Below are positions 8,258 through 16,741 of a stretch of 17,969 nucleotides of DNA, piece after piece; within the stretch, counting starts at the first letter, position 1, and each line of letters opens with the position of its first letter. The stretch is from Cruorifilaria tuberocauda. Taxonomy: Eukaryota; Nematoda; Chromadorea; Rhabditida; Onchocercidae. The stretch spans positions 1-17,969 of the forward strand of contig JABVXU010000855.1 of assembly GCA_013365365.1 (NCBI GenBank), in the 5' to 3' direction. The translations under genes and the position numbers were made by a program. The notes below the pieces were generated by a model, which saw only the letters and a list, made by a program, of their open reading frames with translations, searched no databases and was not told where the DNA came from.

Positions 8258-8617
8258 ATGAAATATTTTTGTCTTACTATCGAAGATCTAAAAATCTCGA
8301 ATAACAGTTTTCTGTATCTTCGTTTTGACAAAAGGAACTTCGTTGCTAACAGGTAACCTGTAAATATTTTGAATACTTGAAAATCATTAACAGTAACCGT
8401 GAAACATGAGATATTCCAAAATATTCAGATTAATTCAGATTAATAAAAATAATATTTAAATTTTACTAAGACTTGGTACTTTATCTCTATTTGAATTACT
8501 CCTATTTCATCTGGAATGCACTCTTTCCACTTTCTTATCAGAAATCATAATAGTAGATTATCATTGTACTATCTTAAATTATCCAAAATACCTGATCTAG
8601 CAAATACTTTCGATTAA
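8258..8617 (+). CDS. candidate two-exon small gene (8258-8352, 8542-8617), unknown product
   Basis: The frame is open from about 8206. The first ATG is at 8258. Thirty-one codons (MKYFCLTIEDLK..., then LRFDKRNFVAN) run to a donor AACAG|GTAACC at 8352/8353. A good acceptor CTTTCTTATCAG ends at 8541. The split codon AG|A joins in phase, and 24 more codons (NHNSRLSLYYLKLSKIPDLA, then NTFD) reach TAA 8615-8617. The intron would be 189 bases. Unspliced, the frame stops at once (AGG TAA, 8351-8356). The 56-residue product has no recognised domain or clear signal peptide. The ATG context is weak (T at -3). If upstream exons exist, the first exon could begin earlier, since the open frame extends 17 codons before the ATG. 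The phase match is encouraging but not decisive in a window with many possible splice pairs. Confidence 0.28.
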
Positions 8618-9252
8618 GATTTTCGATTTCTCACTGATAATTAAGACCTGAGAAAATTAAGCGCGGAAGTGAATTATAGCATAATTGAAATTTTCATAAT
8701 TAATTAAAGTTAATAATTAAATCGCTTTTATTTTGATTACAATTTTATTTATTTGATTATTCAATTATAATTTTATTCAATTTAAATTATACGAAATTTC
8801 GTTAAAAAGTTAAAAAATGATATAAGGTAGACGGAAAAAAGTAAAGCAAGAGCAGGAGGAAAAAATTCACAGAAATAAAAAATTTGAAGAAAAATTCGAA
8901 AACAAGTTCAAAGGTTATAATTCATAAAAAATTATTTTGATATTAAAGTTTGTACAGTATGATCAAATTTGATCATAAATTATCATTGTAGCTTACGATT
9001 ATCAGTATGGTAGAAATTATAACTAATCAATTAAATTAAATGAATGCTAACTCGAAAGTTATCGAAATATTTTCACTTTAAAATTGAAAAAGGAAAAGCT
9101 ATTCTCATGAAAAATTTCTATCATATAAGATAAAGTTCAATTTATGCAAGGATTTATTTGTCAAAATCAAATAAAATGATTATTTGACTACGATTAAATG
9201 ACTATGATTATTTCAGGATTGATAATAAAAATTTTTCTCTAAAAAAAGTGAT
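8618..9252. other. A+T-rich stretch with a perfect 20-base palindrome
   Basis: No gene supported. TATGATCAAATTTGATCATA at 8958-8977 is a perfect palindrome. Its GATCATAA half resembles the 19-mers at 92 and 228. Confidence 0.6.
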
Positions 9253-9308
9253 AAAAATGATAACAGATAAAGTTATGAGAAATAAAAAATGATAACAGAT
9301 AAAGTTAT
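9253..9308 (+). repeat. 24-base perfect direct repeat, 32 bases apart
   Basis: Copies at 9253-9276 and 9285-9308 share AAAAATGATAACAGATAAAG plus TTAT. A local tandem-type duplication with an 8-base spacer. Confidence 0.8.
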
Positions 9309-10103
9309 CAGCAATGTATTATTATTTAATGTATTATTATTTCATTTCTATTTTTTCTTCTCTTTTAATATATTATTTTAGAAGATTTTTAATTTAGTAT
9401 ATTATTTCCGTTTATTTACTTTTTTCATTTTATCAAACTTGGGAAATGATGAAAAGTGAAAGGTGAAAAATGTCTTCAGGAGACGATAACTTCTCTCGTC
9501 CTTTATTCAGCTAAATTTTCCTAATTGAAATAATATGATTAACTTTACTGCTTACTTTTACTTTCTTTTTTTATTTTTATTTTCTTCAAGGTATGAAAAT
9601 TAAGATTTTTCATTTTTTTTTTCAAATTCATATTAAAACTATAGAAAATAAATTAATCATGAGTTAATTTACATCAATTTAATTTTATTTTTAAATGCTA
9701 AAATAAAATAAATATCGAAAATTAGGCATGAAGAATTTAATGAATTCACTTGATGAATTTAATCAATGTAATACCAGCACATAGATTATCATCGTGCATG
9801 ACAAATGTTTCAATTAATACCTTTAGTTAAATGAACAAATATTAAATTTAATTTATCGATTATACACATACAGGTATATGAATTCGTCATATATAATATG
9901 CATTTTATATTTACTAACAGCTTTCACTTATTAAACATCGTTGAATTCAATTTAATGATTACTTAATTTTTTTTCCTACTTTTTATTTTCTGAAAATAAA
10001 GAAAATTTTAATTTTTAGTTTTGATAAAATTTATAGATCTTTTTTGTGTGTGCAAAATTCCAATAATAAAAATATTTAAATTAATAAATTCATAACTTAA
10101 TTA
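9309..10103. other. A+T-rich stretch, no supported gene
   Basis: A tiny frame with GC-richer codons starts at ATG 9469 (MSSGDDNFSRPLFS, then TAA). It overlaps a short GACGA/TCGTC inverted repeat (9481-9500). It is too short to call and has no donor. Confidence 0.5.
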
Positions 10104-10220
10104 TTTTGATATTAAATCAAATCATAATTAGACGATATTGATTTAAGTCAAATCATAATTATACCGTATTGATTTTAAAAAAAATAGCAATTGAACTGTT
10201 TTGATATTAAATCAAATCAT
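10104..10220 (+). repeat. 22-base repeat TTTTGATATTAAATCAAATCAT, two exact copies and a diverged middle one
   Basis: Exact copies at 10104-10125 and 10199-10220. A related segment (GATATTGATTTAAGTCAAATC) begins near 10134. A TACCGTA heptamer sits between them at 10162-10168. Confidence 0.75.
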
Positions 10221-10457
10221 TTTGTTTTTTTTTCTTTATTTTTCTTCGTTTTTCCTTTTCCTTTTTTTAACGATTCCTTTTTTTTTCAACCATAAAAGTA
10301 GAAAATTTCGCAAGAAAATTTTCCCATTCTCATTCTTTTTTACTTTTTACTTTTTTCCATTTTGCCTATTTTAATCTTATAGTTATACTTTATCATTCAT
10401 CTTTTCATTTGCCGCTTTTGATAATAAAACGCATATCCTTTCTTCTTCAGAATATTT
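10221..10457. other. pyrimidine-rich stretch, nothing recognised
   Basis: Long C/T runs dominate the plus strand from 10215 to 10370. No gene or repeat array supported. Confidence 0.5.
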
Positions 10458-10538
10458 AAATAGCTGGCAGAATAAGCTGAGCTAGTAATAATCCTAGCAA
10501 ATAGCTGCAGAATAAGCTTAGCTAGCAATAAGCCTAGT
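10458..10538 (+). repeat. 41/40-bp tandem duplication rich in AGCT/CTAG
   Basis: Copy 1 (10458-10498) and copy 2 (10499-10538) share AAATAGCTG-CAGAATAAGCT-AGCTAG-AATA. They differ by a single-base indel and a few substitutions. A partial third unit (AAATAAG) follows. The palindrome GCTAGC occurs in copy 2. Confidence 0.85.
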
Positions 10539-10975
10539 AAATAAGTCTTCTCTTAATGCTTCATTAATTTCCGAAATATTCCTCATGTTTAAAATCAAAT
10601 CTGAAAAAGAAAAGAAGAGCTTTTCATTTCATAATAGTAAAATTAGAAGTAAATGAAAAAAAAATGATTATTAAAATTCTTCCTAATACTTTACCTGTAA
10701 GATGTACTTTCTTTAGAAATTCTTAAAGTTAATTACAAATTTGTGATAACTTATAACTTTTTTTTTTGCTTTGCATTAATGAGAAAATGTGAAAGAAGAG
10801 GATAATTTTAGAGAATTTCAAAAAATTCATTTTCTTTAAATAAAAGAAAAAAATCAATAATTCTATAACTAATGATTAGCTATTTAGAATTATGAAAAAT
10901 CCAAATATTGCTGATAATTTATAGCAAGGAAAAAAGTAATAGAAAATAATTCTCATCCGTCCTAATTTTATTTCA
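10539..10975. other. A+T-rich stretch, no supported gene
   Basis: No convincing coding frame or array seen. Confidence 0.5.
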
Positions 10976-11031
10976 TTATCATATCACTTCTTTCCTTATC
11001 ATATCACTTCTTTATCATATCACTTCTTTCT
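10976..11031 (+). repeat. 20/16-bp tandem repeat, TTATCATATCACTTCTTTC
   Basis: Three units start at 10976, 10996 and 11012. The middle one is shortened by four bases. A slippage-type array. Confidence 0.85.
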
Positions 11032-11545
11032 TTATTCTTTCGCCATCAATTAAAACGATGGAAAAAAAAATTGGCAGAAATAATTTCCAGAAATTATTCA
11101 TTTGAGAATGAAAACGAACCGGAAACGATAATATCTATTTAAAAAAAAATGCAATATCTATTAAAAATGATGTGAAATTTAATTAATTCATGCTTAATTA
11201 ACAAAATATTAATTAGTGAATAAAATAATTCGAAATAACGGAGAAAAAACAACGGACGAAAAATGAAACAAAAATTTTTCAATTCATTTTTTTTCCTACT
11301 TTACAAAAAAGGTAAGAAAGAGTGAATGGAAAAAATTCTTTAAAAAAAAAACTTTACAGAAAAAAAAAATGCTAATATATTACTATCTTATCAAATTGTA
11401 TAATTGAATGATTATACTTAATTTTCTTTCTGATTTTTTTTTTTGAGAACAAAAAAAGAAAATGGAAACTTCGCTGTCATTTCAATTCTTTGTTCAAAAG
11501 AAAACAATAAAGTAAAAAATAGGGAAAAACAAAGTTGAAAAATAA
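11032..11545. other. A-rich stretch, no supported gene
   Basis: Poly-A runs and short A+T repeats. No coding frame of note. Confidence 0.5.
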
Positions 11546-11752
11546 TTAGCAAGTTTAATTTTAGTAAGAATTCAAGGGCATCGCTTTTTTTCTTTCCGTT
11601 TTTCTTACTTAACTCTCACGTCAACATCTCTTATCCGACGTTACTCGTCATCCGGTTTGATGGACAAACGTCGTAATCTTTGTTATCACTATGCAGATGC
11701 TCGTTTTTTTTTAATTTTTTTCGCCCATTTTGAAATAATCGGTTTGAGATGA
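11546..11752 (+). CDS. candidate exon in a CpG-rich island, unknown product
   Basis: One plus frame is open for 68 codons (11546-11749) to TGA 11750-11752, through the most CpG-rich block in the window. The central peptide, SLIRRYSSSGLMDKRRNLCY followed by HYADAR, uses varied codons with many arginines, unlike the F/I/K/N frames elsewhere. A possible acceptor TTTAATTTTAG ends at 11564, and a possible donor TCG|GTTTGAG lies at 11741/11742. An internal ATG at 11660 would give only 30 residues. The C-terminal third (FFLIFFAHFEIIG) is hydrophobic and encoded by T runs. A shorter minus-strand frame also crosses the block. The alternative is a regulatory island: two CGTCA half-sites (11619-11623, 11646-11650) resemble CREB/ATF sites. 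No family recognised. Confidence 0.3.
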   Translation, partial: LASLILVRIQGHRFFSFRFSYLTLTSTSLIRRYSSSGLMDKRRNLCYHYADARFFLIFFAHFEIIGLR

Positions 11753-12295
11753 ATGTGAAGAAAAGCCGCGATAATGATGAAAATGAATTTTTGAAAAAAA
11801 AAAAGGCAAGGAAGAAAGAAAAGAATGGTGAAAAGCGGAATTGGGACGGTAAATAACAGTTCTATCAATTCAAATTATACTGTCAAATTTGGAAATTGAA
11901 TTTTTTTTTTCTTTTTAGCCAGGTGTATGAGATATCATCCAACTGTATGTCTTAGTTGATCGAAATGTAAATCATTTTTCAATTTTCTCAAGGTTTTAAT
12001 TTCAAAATTTTATTCAACCTTTCTTTTTTTTTACCTTTTCTTTTTGAGTGAACGATTATTTCCGTTCATTTTTCCGTTTCTTTTCAAAAAAAAAAAACTT
12101 TTAACTTTTTCGCATATTTTTCACAAAATTATTTAATATTATTTCTTCTCGATTTACCAGTATTAAATTTTAATCGATTACAAATCGCAAAAAAATTTTA
12201 GATGAAAATTTACTTTAAGATAGTTTAATTTCATAATTTTCGAAATTTTCATTTCATAATTTTCATTCATAATTTTTTAAGCTTTGTTTCTTATA
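11753..12295. other. A+T-rich stretch, no supported gene
   Basis: Poly-T and poly-A runs with TTTTCATTTC-type repeats towards 12260. Nothing else recognised. Confidence 0.5.
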
Positions 12296-12672
12296 ATTAT
12301 TTTTGAAATTATATCTTAAATGATAAGTTTTTTTTTTTGCTATCATTATTGTCATTATGATCGATATTTAAATGATTGATTGATCATGATACATAATAAA
12401 TTTCTTAAATGATAAGTTCTTCTCATTATCATTCTTATTTTTTGCTTTTTTCGTTTTGATTTAACAATCGTTAAATTTTAATCTGTTAAGCAAAAAGCTT
12501 ATTTATTAAGCTTAACTGCTGAAATTTTCAAATATATAATTTTCATTGATAATTTTCAATAAAATTATTTTTGAAATTTTATCTTAAATGATAAGTTCTT
12601 TTTTTACTATCATTATTGTTACTATCACAATAATTAAATATGATTAATTGATAATAATAAATGATAAGTTGA
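12296..12672 (+). repeat. about 100-bp direct repeat, copies at 12296-12401 and 12564-12672
   Basis: Both copies begin ATTATTTTTGAAATT-TATCTTA and continue AATGATAAGTT, a T-run, CTATCATTATTGT, then an AAATGATT/AATATGATTAATTGAT tail. Each contains an AATGATA / TATCATT stem (12319-12325 with 12341-12347; 12587-12593 with 12608-12614). A third shorter block, TCTTAAATGATAAGTTCTT, lies at 12403-12421. No coding capacity. Confidence 0.75.
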
Positions 12673-13691
12673 ACAAATTAATTAATTTTATTTAATTCGA
12701 TTTAATATAATTCAGTTTGATTGGAATTGCACCTTTTTTTGTTGATCATTCATTTTATCCATGAAATAATTTCAATAATTGTTGACAATAAAATGGATAA
12801 ACAAACCATAAAAAGTTATAATAACTTTAGCTGACCTAAATTTCATTTTATTTTATCATAAATTGAAGATGAAATTTCCCTTTACAAACAGTTAATCCAT
12901 TCTCGATTTTAATTTCCCCTAAGAATTCTATTAAACATTCATAAAGTTTTCTTCACTATGCAATTTTGTCTGACCTCGACCTATTATCGAGTATCGATTA
13001 GGGAAAGAAAGTTAAAATGATTTTGAAGTTGGTAATGATTGACGGATAGATATGAATGATTTCATTTAAGATATTTTGGCAATCTTTAAATGATTACCAT
13101 TATGATGATCGAAAAAGGTCACAAAAAGATTTGTTTACTTACTTTGTTTGTTTAGCATAAGGTAATTGAAAATTTTTCAATTTTAATTTTTTCTTTTTTT
13201 TGAAAATCAATAAGTAGTTCAGAGATATTTTGAAGAATTTTATTTTGATATCCATTGGAAATTATCAATCGATGATGATTTTTTAATAATCATTTTGATT
13301 TCAGTATTTTGTGCTTTACTTTTTTGCAGTTTTTAGTTTTTCAAGTATTCAATTATCAGTTAATTATGTTTTAATTTACAATTTCGAATAGTTTCCTTTA
13401 GTGCTTTTAATTTTGTTAAATTTCAATAATTTCTTTTAATCACTTATCACTAGTGCTTATCAATAGTATCCGCAGTTTATCATTTCTTTATTTAAGATGA
13501 ACGAAATCTTTTTACGGCATTAAACTTTTAAATAATGTGAGGGTTAAATTAATTTTAAATAGACTATCATTTAAGGTTTAAACTTAGCTTACTTTTAAAA
13601 ATTAAAGAATATGCTTATTAACGATTATTTTAATTGAACTGATAGCTTGTTTGTTAGCAACTTGCATAATAAATTCGCAAAAAGTTGATTT
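12673..13691. other. A+T-rich stretch with small inverted repeats
   Basis: Inverted repeats include TTTATCCAT/ATGGATAAA (12754-12762, 12793-12801) and AAATTTCAT/ATGAAATTT (12838-12846, 12869-12877). No gene supported. Confidence 0.5.
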
Positions 13692-13740
13692 ACGTGTCAG
13701 CATTTTTTGCGTGTTATGTGATTTTTACGTGTTTCACGTG
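13692..13740 (+). promoter_or_regulatory. cluster of four RCGTG motifs (hypoxia-response/bHLH-like)
   Basis: ACGTG at 13692-13696, GCGTG at 13709-13713, ACGTG at 13727-13731 and ACGTG at 13736-13740 are all in the same orientation and all followed by T. The last is a CACGTG E-box. RCGTG is the core bound by HIF-type bHLH-PAS factors, and CACGTG by Myc/Max-type factors. The clustering is seen; any regulatory function is inferred, and no adjacent start site is visible within 1.5 kb. Confidence 0.4.
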
Positions 13741-14158
13741 TTAATTTTCTTCCTTGTTTCTGGAAAATTCTGTTTTCTCGATAAGCCATAAACATAAAGC
13801 TATAAAGTATTTTAAAAAAATAATTGAAATTATAAAATTTCAATATTAGGAAATGATCATCGGATGTCATAAAGTAACAAATTTAATAATCGATTAACAA
13901 TTTGATTTAATCAATAAAATGATATGAGTGATATAAAAGATTAGTAGACAAGAAGAGAGAGCAAAAAAAGAGTATGAATGATTTATAAGTAAAGACTGAA
14001 AAAGTTAATGTCTTAGAAATTGAAAAAAAATAATTGTCCTTACATTTAGTCATTGGAAATAGTATAATTTTTGATTTATGATTAAGTTAATTCAGTAGAA
14101 TCTATGGAGTAGAAATTACTCAGTGAAGAAACGATAGGCAGAAATGAAGAAAAGCGGG
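13741..14158. other. A+T-rich stretch, no supported gene
   Basis: No coding frame or repeat array recognised. Confidence 0.5.
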
Positions 14159-14233
14159 TACTTAACTTAAGTGTTTAAGTACTTAACTTAAGTATTTAAG
14201 TACTTAAATACCTAGAATGGATGCTTAAGTATT
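14159..14233 (+). repeat. 21-bp self-complementary tandem repeat, TACTTAACTTAAGTRTTTAAG
   Basis: Copies at 14159-14179 and 14180-14200 differ at one base. A partial third follows at 14201-14210, and GCTTAAGTATTTAAA at 14222 is a remnant. The unit is built from ACTTAA and its complement TTAAGT, so both DNA strands can fold. A related ACTTAAG-containing hairpin is at 143-173. Confidence 0.85.
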
Positions 14234-14240
14234 TAAAAGA

Positions 14241-14412
14241 GAAATAGAGATAAGAATCATCTAACCATTTCATTCGTTATTATTATTAAATTTAACAATT
14301 TTTCTAATTCTACCTCTAACCTTTCATTTTTTTAAATGCTAATTTGTTATCATTACTTTATTATTGTAATTAATAATTTTATCATTCCTCTAATTTCGTA
14401 AATTTTGAAAAA
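14241..14412 (+). repeat. dispersed repeat, copy A (copy B at 16231-16412)
   Basis: Colinear with copy B. Shared blocks, in order, are GAAA-ATAGAG, a TTTCATT-(ATT)n run, TTTAACAATTTT, the hairpin AATG(A/C)TAATTTGTTATCATT, and AAATTTTGAAAA. The loss or gain of ATT triplets accounts for much of the length difference. No coding capacity. Confidence 0.65.
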
Positions 14413-15116
14413 AATGAAAAACAATACCAAAATTGCTTGATATCTATAAGTACAACTAATAAAAGTCAATTATCAATTGCGTTTTTTGAAGAATAAAAAT
14501 AACTGCTATAAATTATTAAAATTATTAAATTATAAATTATTGAATTATAAATTACTAAAATTATTCAAATAAATTAAATTATTAAAAAATCGTCAAATTT
14601 TTTTAAATTTTAAATCAAAGTTTTGTTGCAATTTTTACTTTTTACAATAGTAAGAAAACAATAATTGAAAAGCGAACAAAAGTTACGAGAAATTTTCTTT
14701 AAATTATTTTTCTTTTTATTATTTTTTTTTCTTTTGTAAATTGCTACATAACTTTTTCCATTTTAAGCTTTTTAAGTTTTGACTTACACCAAACTTCGTT
14801 TATTCGTTTTTTTTTTTTGAAATATTTACTATAAAATATGAAATTTATTATTTACTATTTTTCCTCTCTCTCAAAATTTTATTATTTTTTTTGCATTAAA
14901 ATTATTTAAATAAAATTTTAATCGAAAAAAAAAAGAACTTAGTTTCTTCTTCGTCGTCTTCTCGTTTATTCTCGTATTCTCGTGCTACTACGTTTTCTTT
15001 CTTTTTCTTCAAAAGTTATTATCCGAAGAAAAGCAAAAAAAAAAAAATGAAATTTTTTTGTGGATTTTAATAGCTATGCTTTTTCGTTTCTCTCTCGATA
15101 TTTCTCATTTATTTCA
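14413..15116. other. A+T-rich then pyrimidine-rich flank upstream of the 15.4 kb gene
   Basis: From 14413 to 14930 the DNA is low-complexity A/T. From 14940 the plus strand becomes C/T-rich with TCGTCGTC and repeated TCTCGT motifs (14950-14990). One frame is open for about 80 codons (14914-15151) without an early ATG, as expected for a pyrimidine-rich strand. An overlapping frame (15060-15254) is likewise doubtful. I read this as upstream or promoter-type DNA, not coding. Confidence 0.4.
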
Positions 15117-15129
15117 TTCGAGAAATTTC
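15117..15129. promoter_or_regulatory. heat-shock-element-like site, TTCgaGAAatTTC
   Basis: Three perfect alternating pentamers (15117-15119, 15122-15124, 15127-15129) lie 255 bases upstream of the candidate start codon at 15384. The match to the heat-shock-factor consensus is exact for three units. A comparable site is at 46-58. Regulation of the downstream gene is an inference from position. Confidence 0.4.
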
Positions 15130-15206
15130 CAAATTTCTCTCTTCATTTCCCATTAATTTATTCATTAATTTTATGGATGGATGAAGTCGTTTTCGTGAGT
15201 GTATTA

Positions 15207-15248
15207 ATCACTTATCACTTATCACTTATCATTTATCATTTATCATTA
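15207..15248 (+). repeat. heptamer tandem repeat, (ATCACTT)3(ATCATTT)3
   Basis: Six 7-base units run without a break. The first three are ATCACTT, and the last three are ATCATTT/ATCATTA. The sharp switch between variants suggests two separate expansion events. Confidence 0.9.
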
Positions 15249-15383
15249 ATGTGAACATTTTAGAAATACTAAATATATTATCAATTCATTATCACTTCAT
15301 GTATATATGCTCAATGGTGTTAATCATATTTTGCTGATAAAACAATAATTGTTTATTGCGAAAAAGAAGAATTACGAATAGCT

Positions 15384-15609
15384 ATGGAAAATTCTCGATT
15401 AGCTGATACTGTAACGTCTACTACAACAACCGCTGTAATATTTCGACGACCAATTGGTCGCTTTCATCGTAAAACTGCCAAAGATTTCTTTCATCATTTA
15501 AATGCTACTTCAAAATTCAACAGGTAATTCAATTAATTAATTGATAAAGTAATTCATCGTCTTTACTTATCATTTTTTTAGCTTAGATCTAGTAATTACG
15601 GTAAAGTAG
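15384..15609 (+). CDS. best gene candidate: first exon 15384-15523, possible second exon 15582-15609, unknown product
   Basis: ATG at 15384 has a good eukaryotic context (G at -3 and +4). Forty-six codons of mixed composition follow: a threonine-rich start (TVTSTTTTAV), a basic centre (RRPIGRFHRKTAKDFF) and HHLNATSKFN. No signal peptide or known domain is seen. A donor CAG|GTAATT follows at 15523/15524; unspliced, the frame ends at TAA 15525-15527 (47 residues). An acceptor CATTTTTTTAG ends at 15581. The split codon AG|C then joins in phase to eight codons and TAG 15607-15609, giving a 58-base intron and 55 residues. Later acceptors (AG at 15782, 16139, 16517) are also phase-compatible, so the gene may extend. 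The frame is open upstream to 15324, but no acceptor is visible there. TTTTAG at 15258-15263 could be a trans-splice acceptor, and upstream ATGs at 15299, 15307 and 15314 open short frames before 15384. Confidence 0.5.
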
Positions 15610-15686
15610 TTTAAGTGAGTTAGAAGTACGGTAAAGTAGTTTAAGTAAGTTAGAAGTACGGTAAAGTAGTTTAAGTAAGTTAGAAG
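15597..15686 (+). repeat. 30-bp tandem repeat, three copies, TACGGTAAAGTAGTTTAAGT...
   Basis: Copies at 15597-15626, 15627-15656 and 15657-15686. The second and third are identical, and the first differs by one base. Each starts with TACGGTA. Each also holds a donor-like TTTAAGTAAGT (TTTAAGTGAGT in copy 1). The array therefore multiplies potential 5' splice sites just after the candidate second exon of the 15384 gene, whose stop codon lies in copy 1. Confidence 0.95.
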
Positions 15687-15783
15687 TATTTTCTTAGCAA
15701 TACGTAAATAGAATGAAATTTATTACAATTTTATTGTACTTACTTTGACCGTAATTGAGATAGTATAATTAAATGATTTTAGC

Positions 15784-15830
15784 GAAATGATAATGATAAT
15801 GAAATGATAGTGATAATGAAATGATAATGA
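15784..15830 (+). repeat. 17-bp tandem repeat, GAAATGATAATGATAAT
   Basis: Units at 15784-15800 and 15801-15817 differ at one base. A partial unit follows at 15818-15830. Confidence 0.9.
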
Positions 15831-16164
15831 TTTTTTTCAATTTTTTTTCCTTCTATTTATTATTTTCAAATATTTTCGTTATCACTTTAAGAAAGAAGGA
15901 TTGAATTTTGGTTAATAGATTGAAATTTGAAGGAATGATCGGTACAATAGCTGGAAAGTTAAAATAATTAGCTTAGTGGTTTGAACTGTTTGAAGTTAAT
16001 CGATAAAATGCATGAAATGACGCAGTGATTAGTGAAAAATTAAAACTTAAAATAATATAATTTTATTTTTTGATTTTTAGAAATTGAAGAAAATAATTTA
16101 TTTTACATTTTTTCTCTTGAAAGATATTTTATTTCCCAGTTATGATTATAGTTTATTCAGTAGA
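15831..16164. other. A+T-rich stretch with candidate acceptors only
   Basis: No gene on its own evidence. TTATTTCCCAG (AG at 16138-16139) is a good-looking acceptor, phase-compatible with the 15384 exon. It would give about 16 codons before TAA. The array at 16165 overlaps that frame, so it is not preferred. Confidence 0.4.
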
Positions 16165-16233
16165 GTAAGTAAAGTAAGAATTGTTTAATAAGTAAAGTGT
16201 GAATTGCTTAATAAGTAAAATACGAATTGTGAA
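16165..16233 (+). repeat. 23-bp tandem repeat, (G/A)TAAGTAAAGTRNGAATTGYTTA
   Basis: Three units at 16165-16187, 16188-16210 and 16211-16233, with several substitutions between them. The GTAAGTAAAG core is again donor-like and resembles the AAGTAAGT of the 30-bp array at 15.6 kb. Confidence 0.85.
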
Positions 16234-16412
16234 AATAGAGGGGAAGAGACGATCCGTCCAACTATTTGTTTCATTATTATTATTATTATTGTTATTCAAT
16301 TTAACAATTTTAGTTAGCTTTACTTTTTCCTTTTAAAATGATAATTTGTTATCATTATCACTACTTCAACATCACTAACTTTAGCATTTTATTGATTTTT
16401 AAATTTTGAAAA
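16231..16412 (+). repeat. dispersed repeat, copy B (copy A at 14241-14412)
   Basis: Contains a longer (ATT)n run (16273-16290) than copy A and the perfect hairpin AATGATAATTTGTTATCATT at 16337-16356. Block order matches copy A throughout. Confidence 0.65.
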
Positions 16413-16648
16413 TAAATATTTATATTTGTTCAACAACAGACTGATAAAAAAAAAATTACATCTTTTCGAAAACGAAAGATAAGAATTGCTGGTTTTATTG
16501 ATCTAAATACATTTTAGCTATAATTTTAACTCTAATACGATATTAGCAATAACTGAAAATTAACGAAACTAAGCTAATTTTAATCTTAAGGTTATTTATT
16601 TTTTCTTTTTGAATTGTAATAACATAATTTATACTAATTTCTTATCAC

Positions 16649-16741
16649 TACTTCGTTTATAATGATAATTTGCTATCATTACTTCGTTTATAATGATAAT
16701 TTCTTATCACTACTTCGTTTATAATGATAATTTGTTATCAT
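16649..16741 (+). repeat. 31-bp tandem repeat, each unit carrying a hairpin
   Basis: Units at 16649-16679, 16680-16710 and 16711-16741 begin TACTTCGTTTATAATGATAA. Each contains a 20-base self-complementary segment (16661-16680, 16692-16711, 16723-16742) of the form AATGATAATTT-N-NTATCAYT. The third is the perfect form, identical to 16337-16356. Confidence 0.9.

Noticed and set aside
14914..15254. Two overlapping plus-strand open frames of about 80 and 64 codons
   Set aside because: The strand is C/T-rich and so lacks stops in several frames at once. There is no early ATG and composition is dominated by F, S and L.
16117..16200. TTATTTCCCAG acceptor with a tiny in-phase exon as a continuation of the 15384 gene
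   Set aside because: The donor after it would fall inside the 23-bp GTAAGTAAAG array. The nearer acceptor at 15581 explains the phase equally well.
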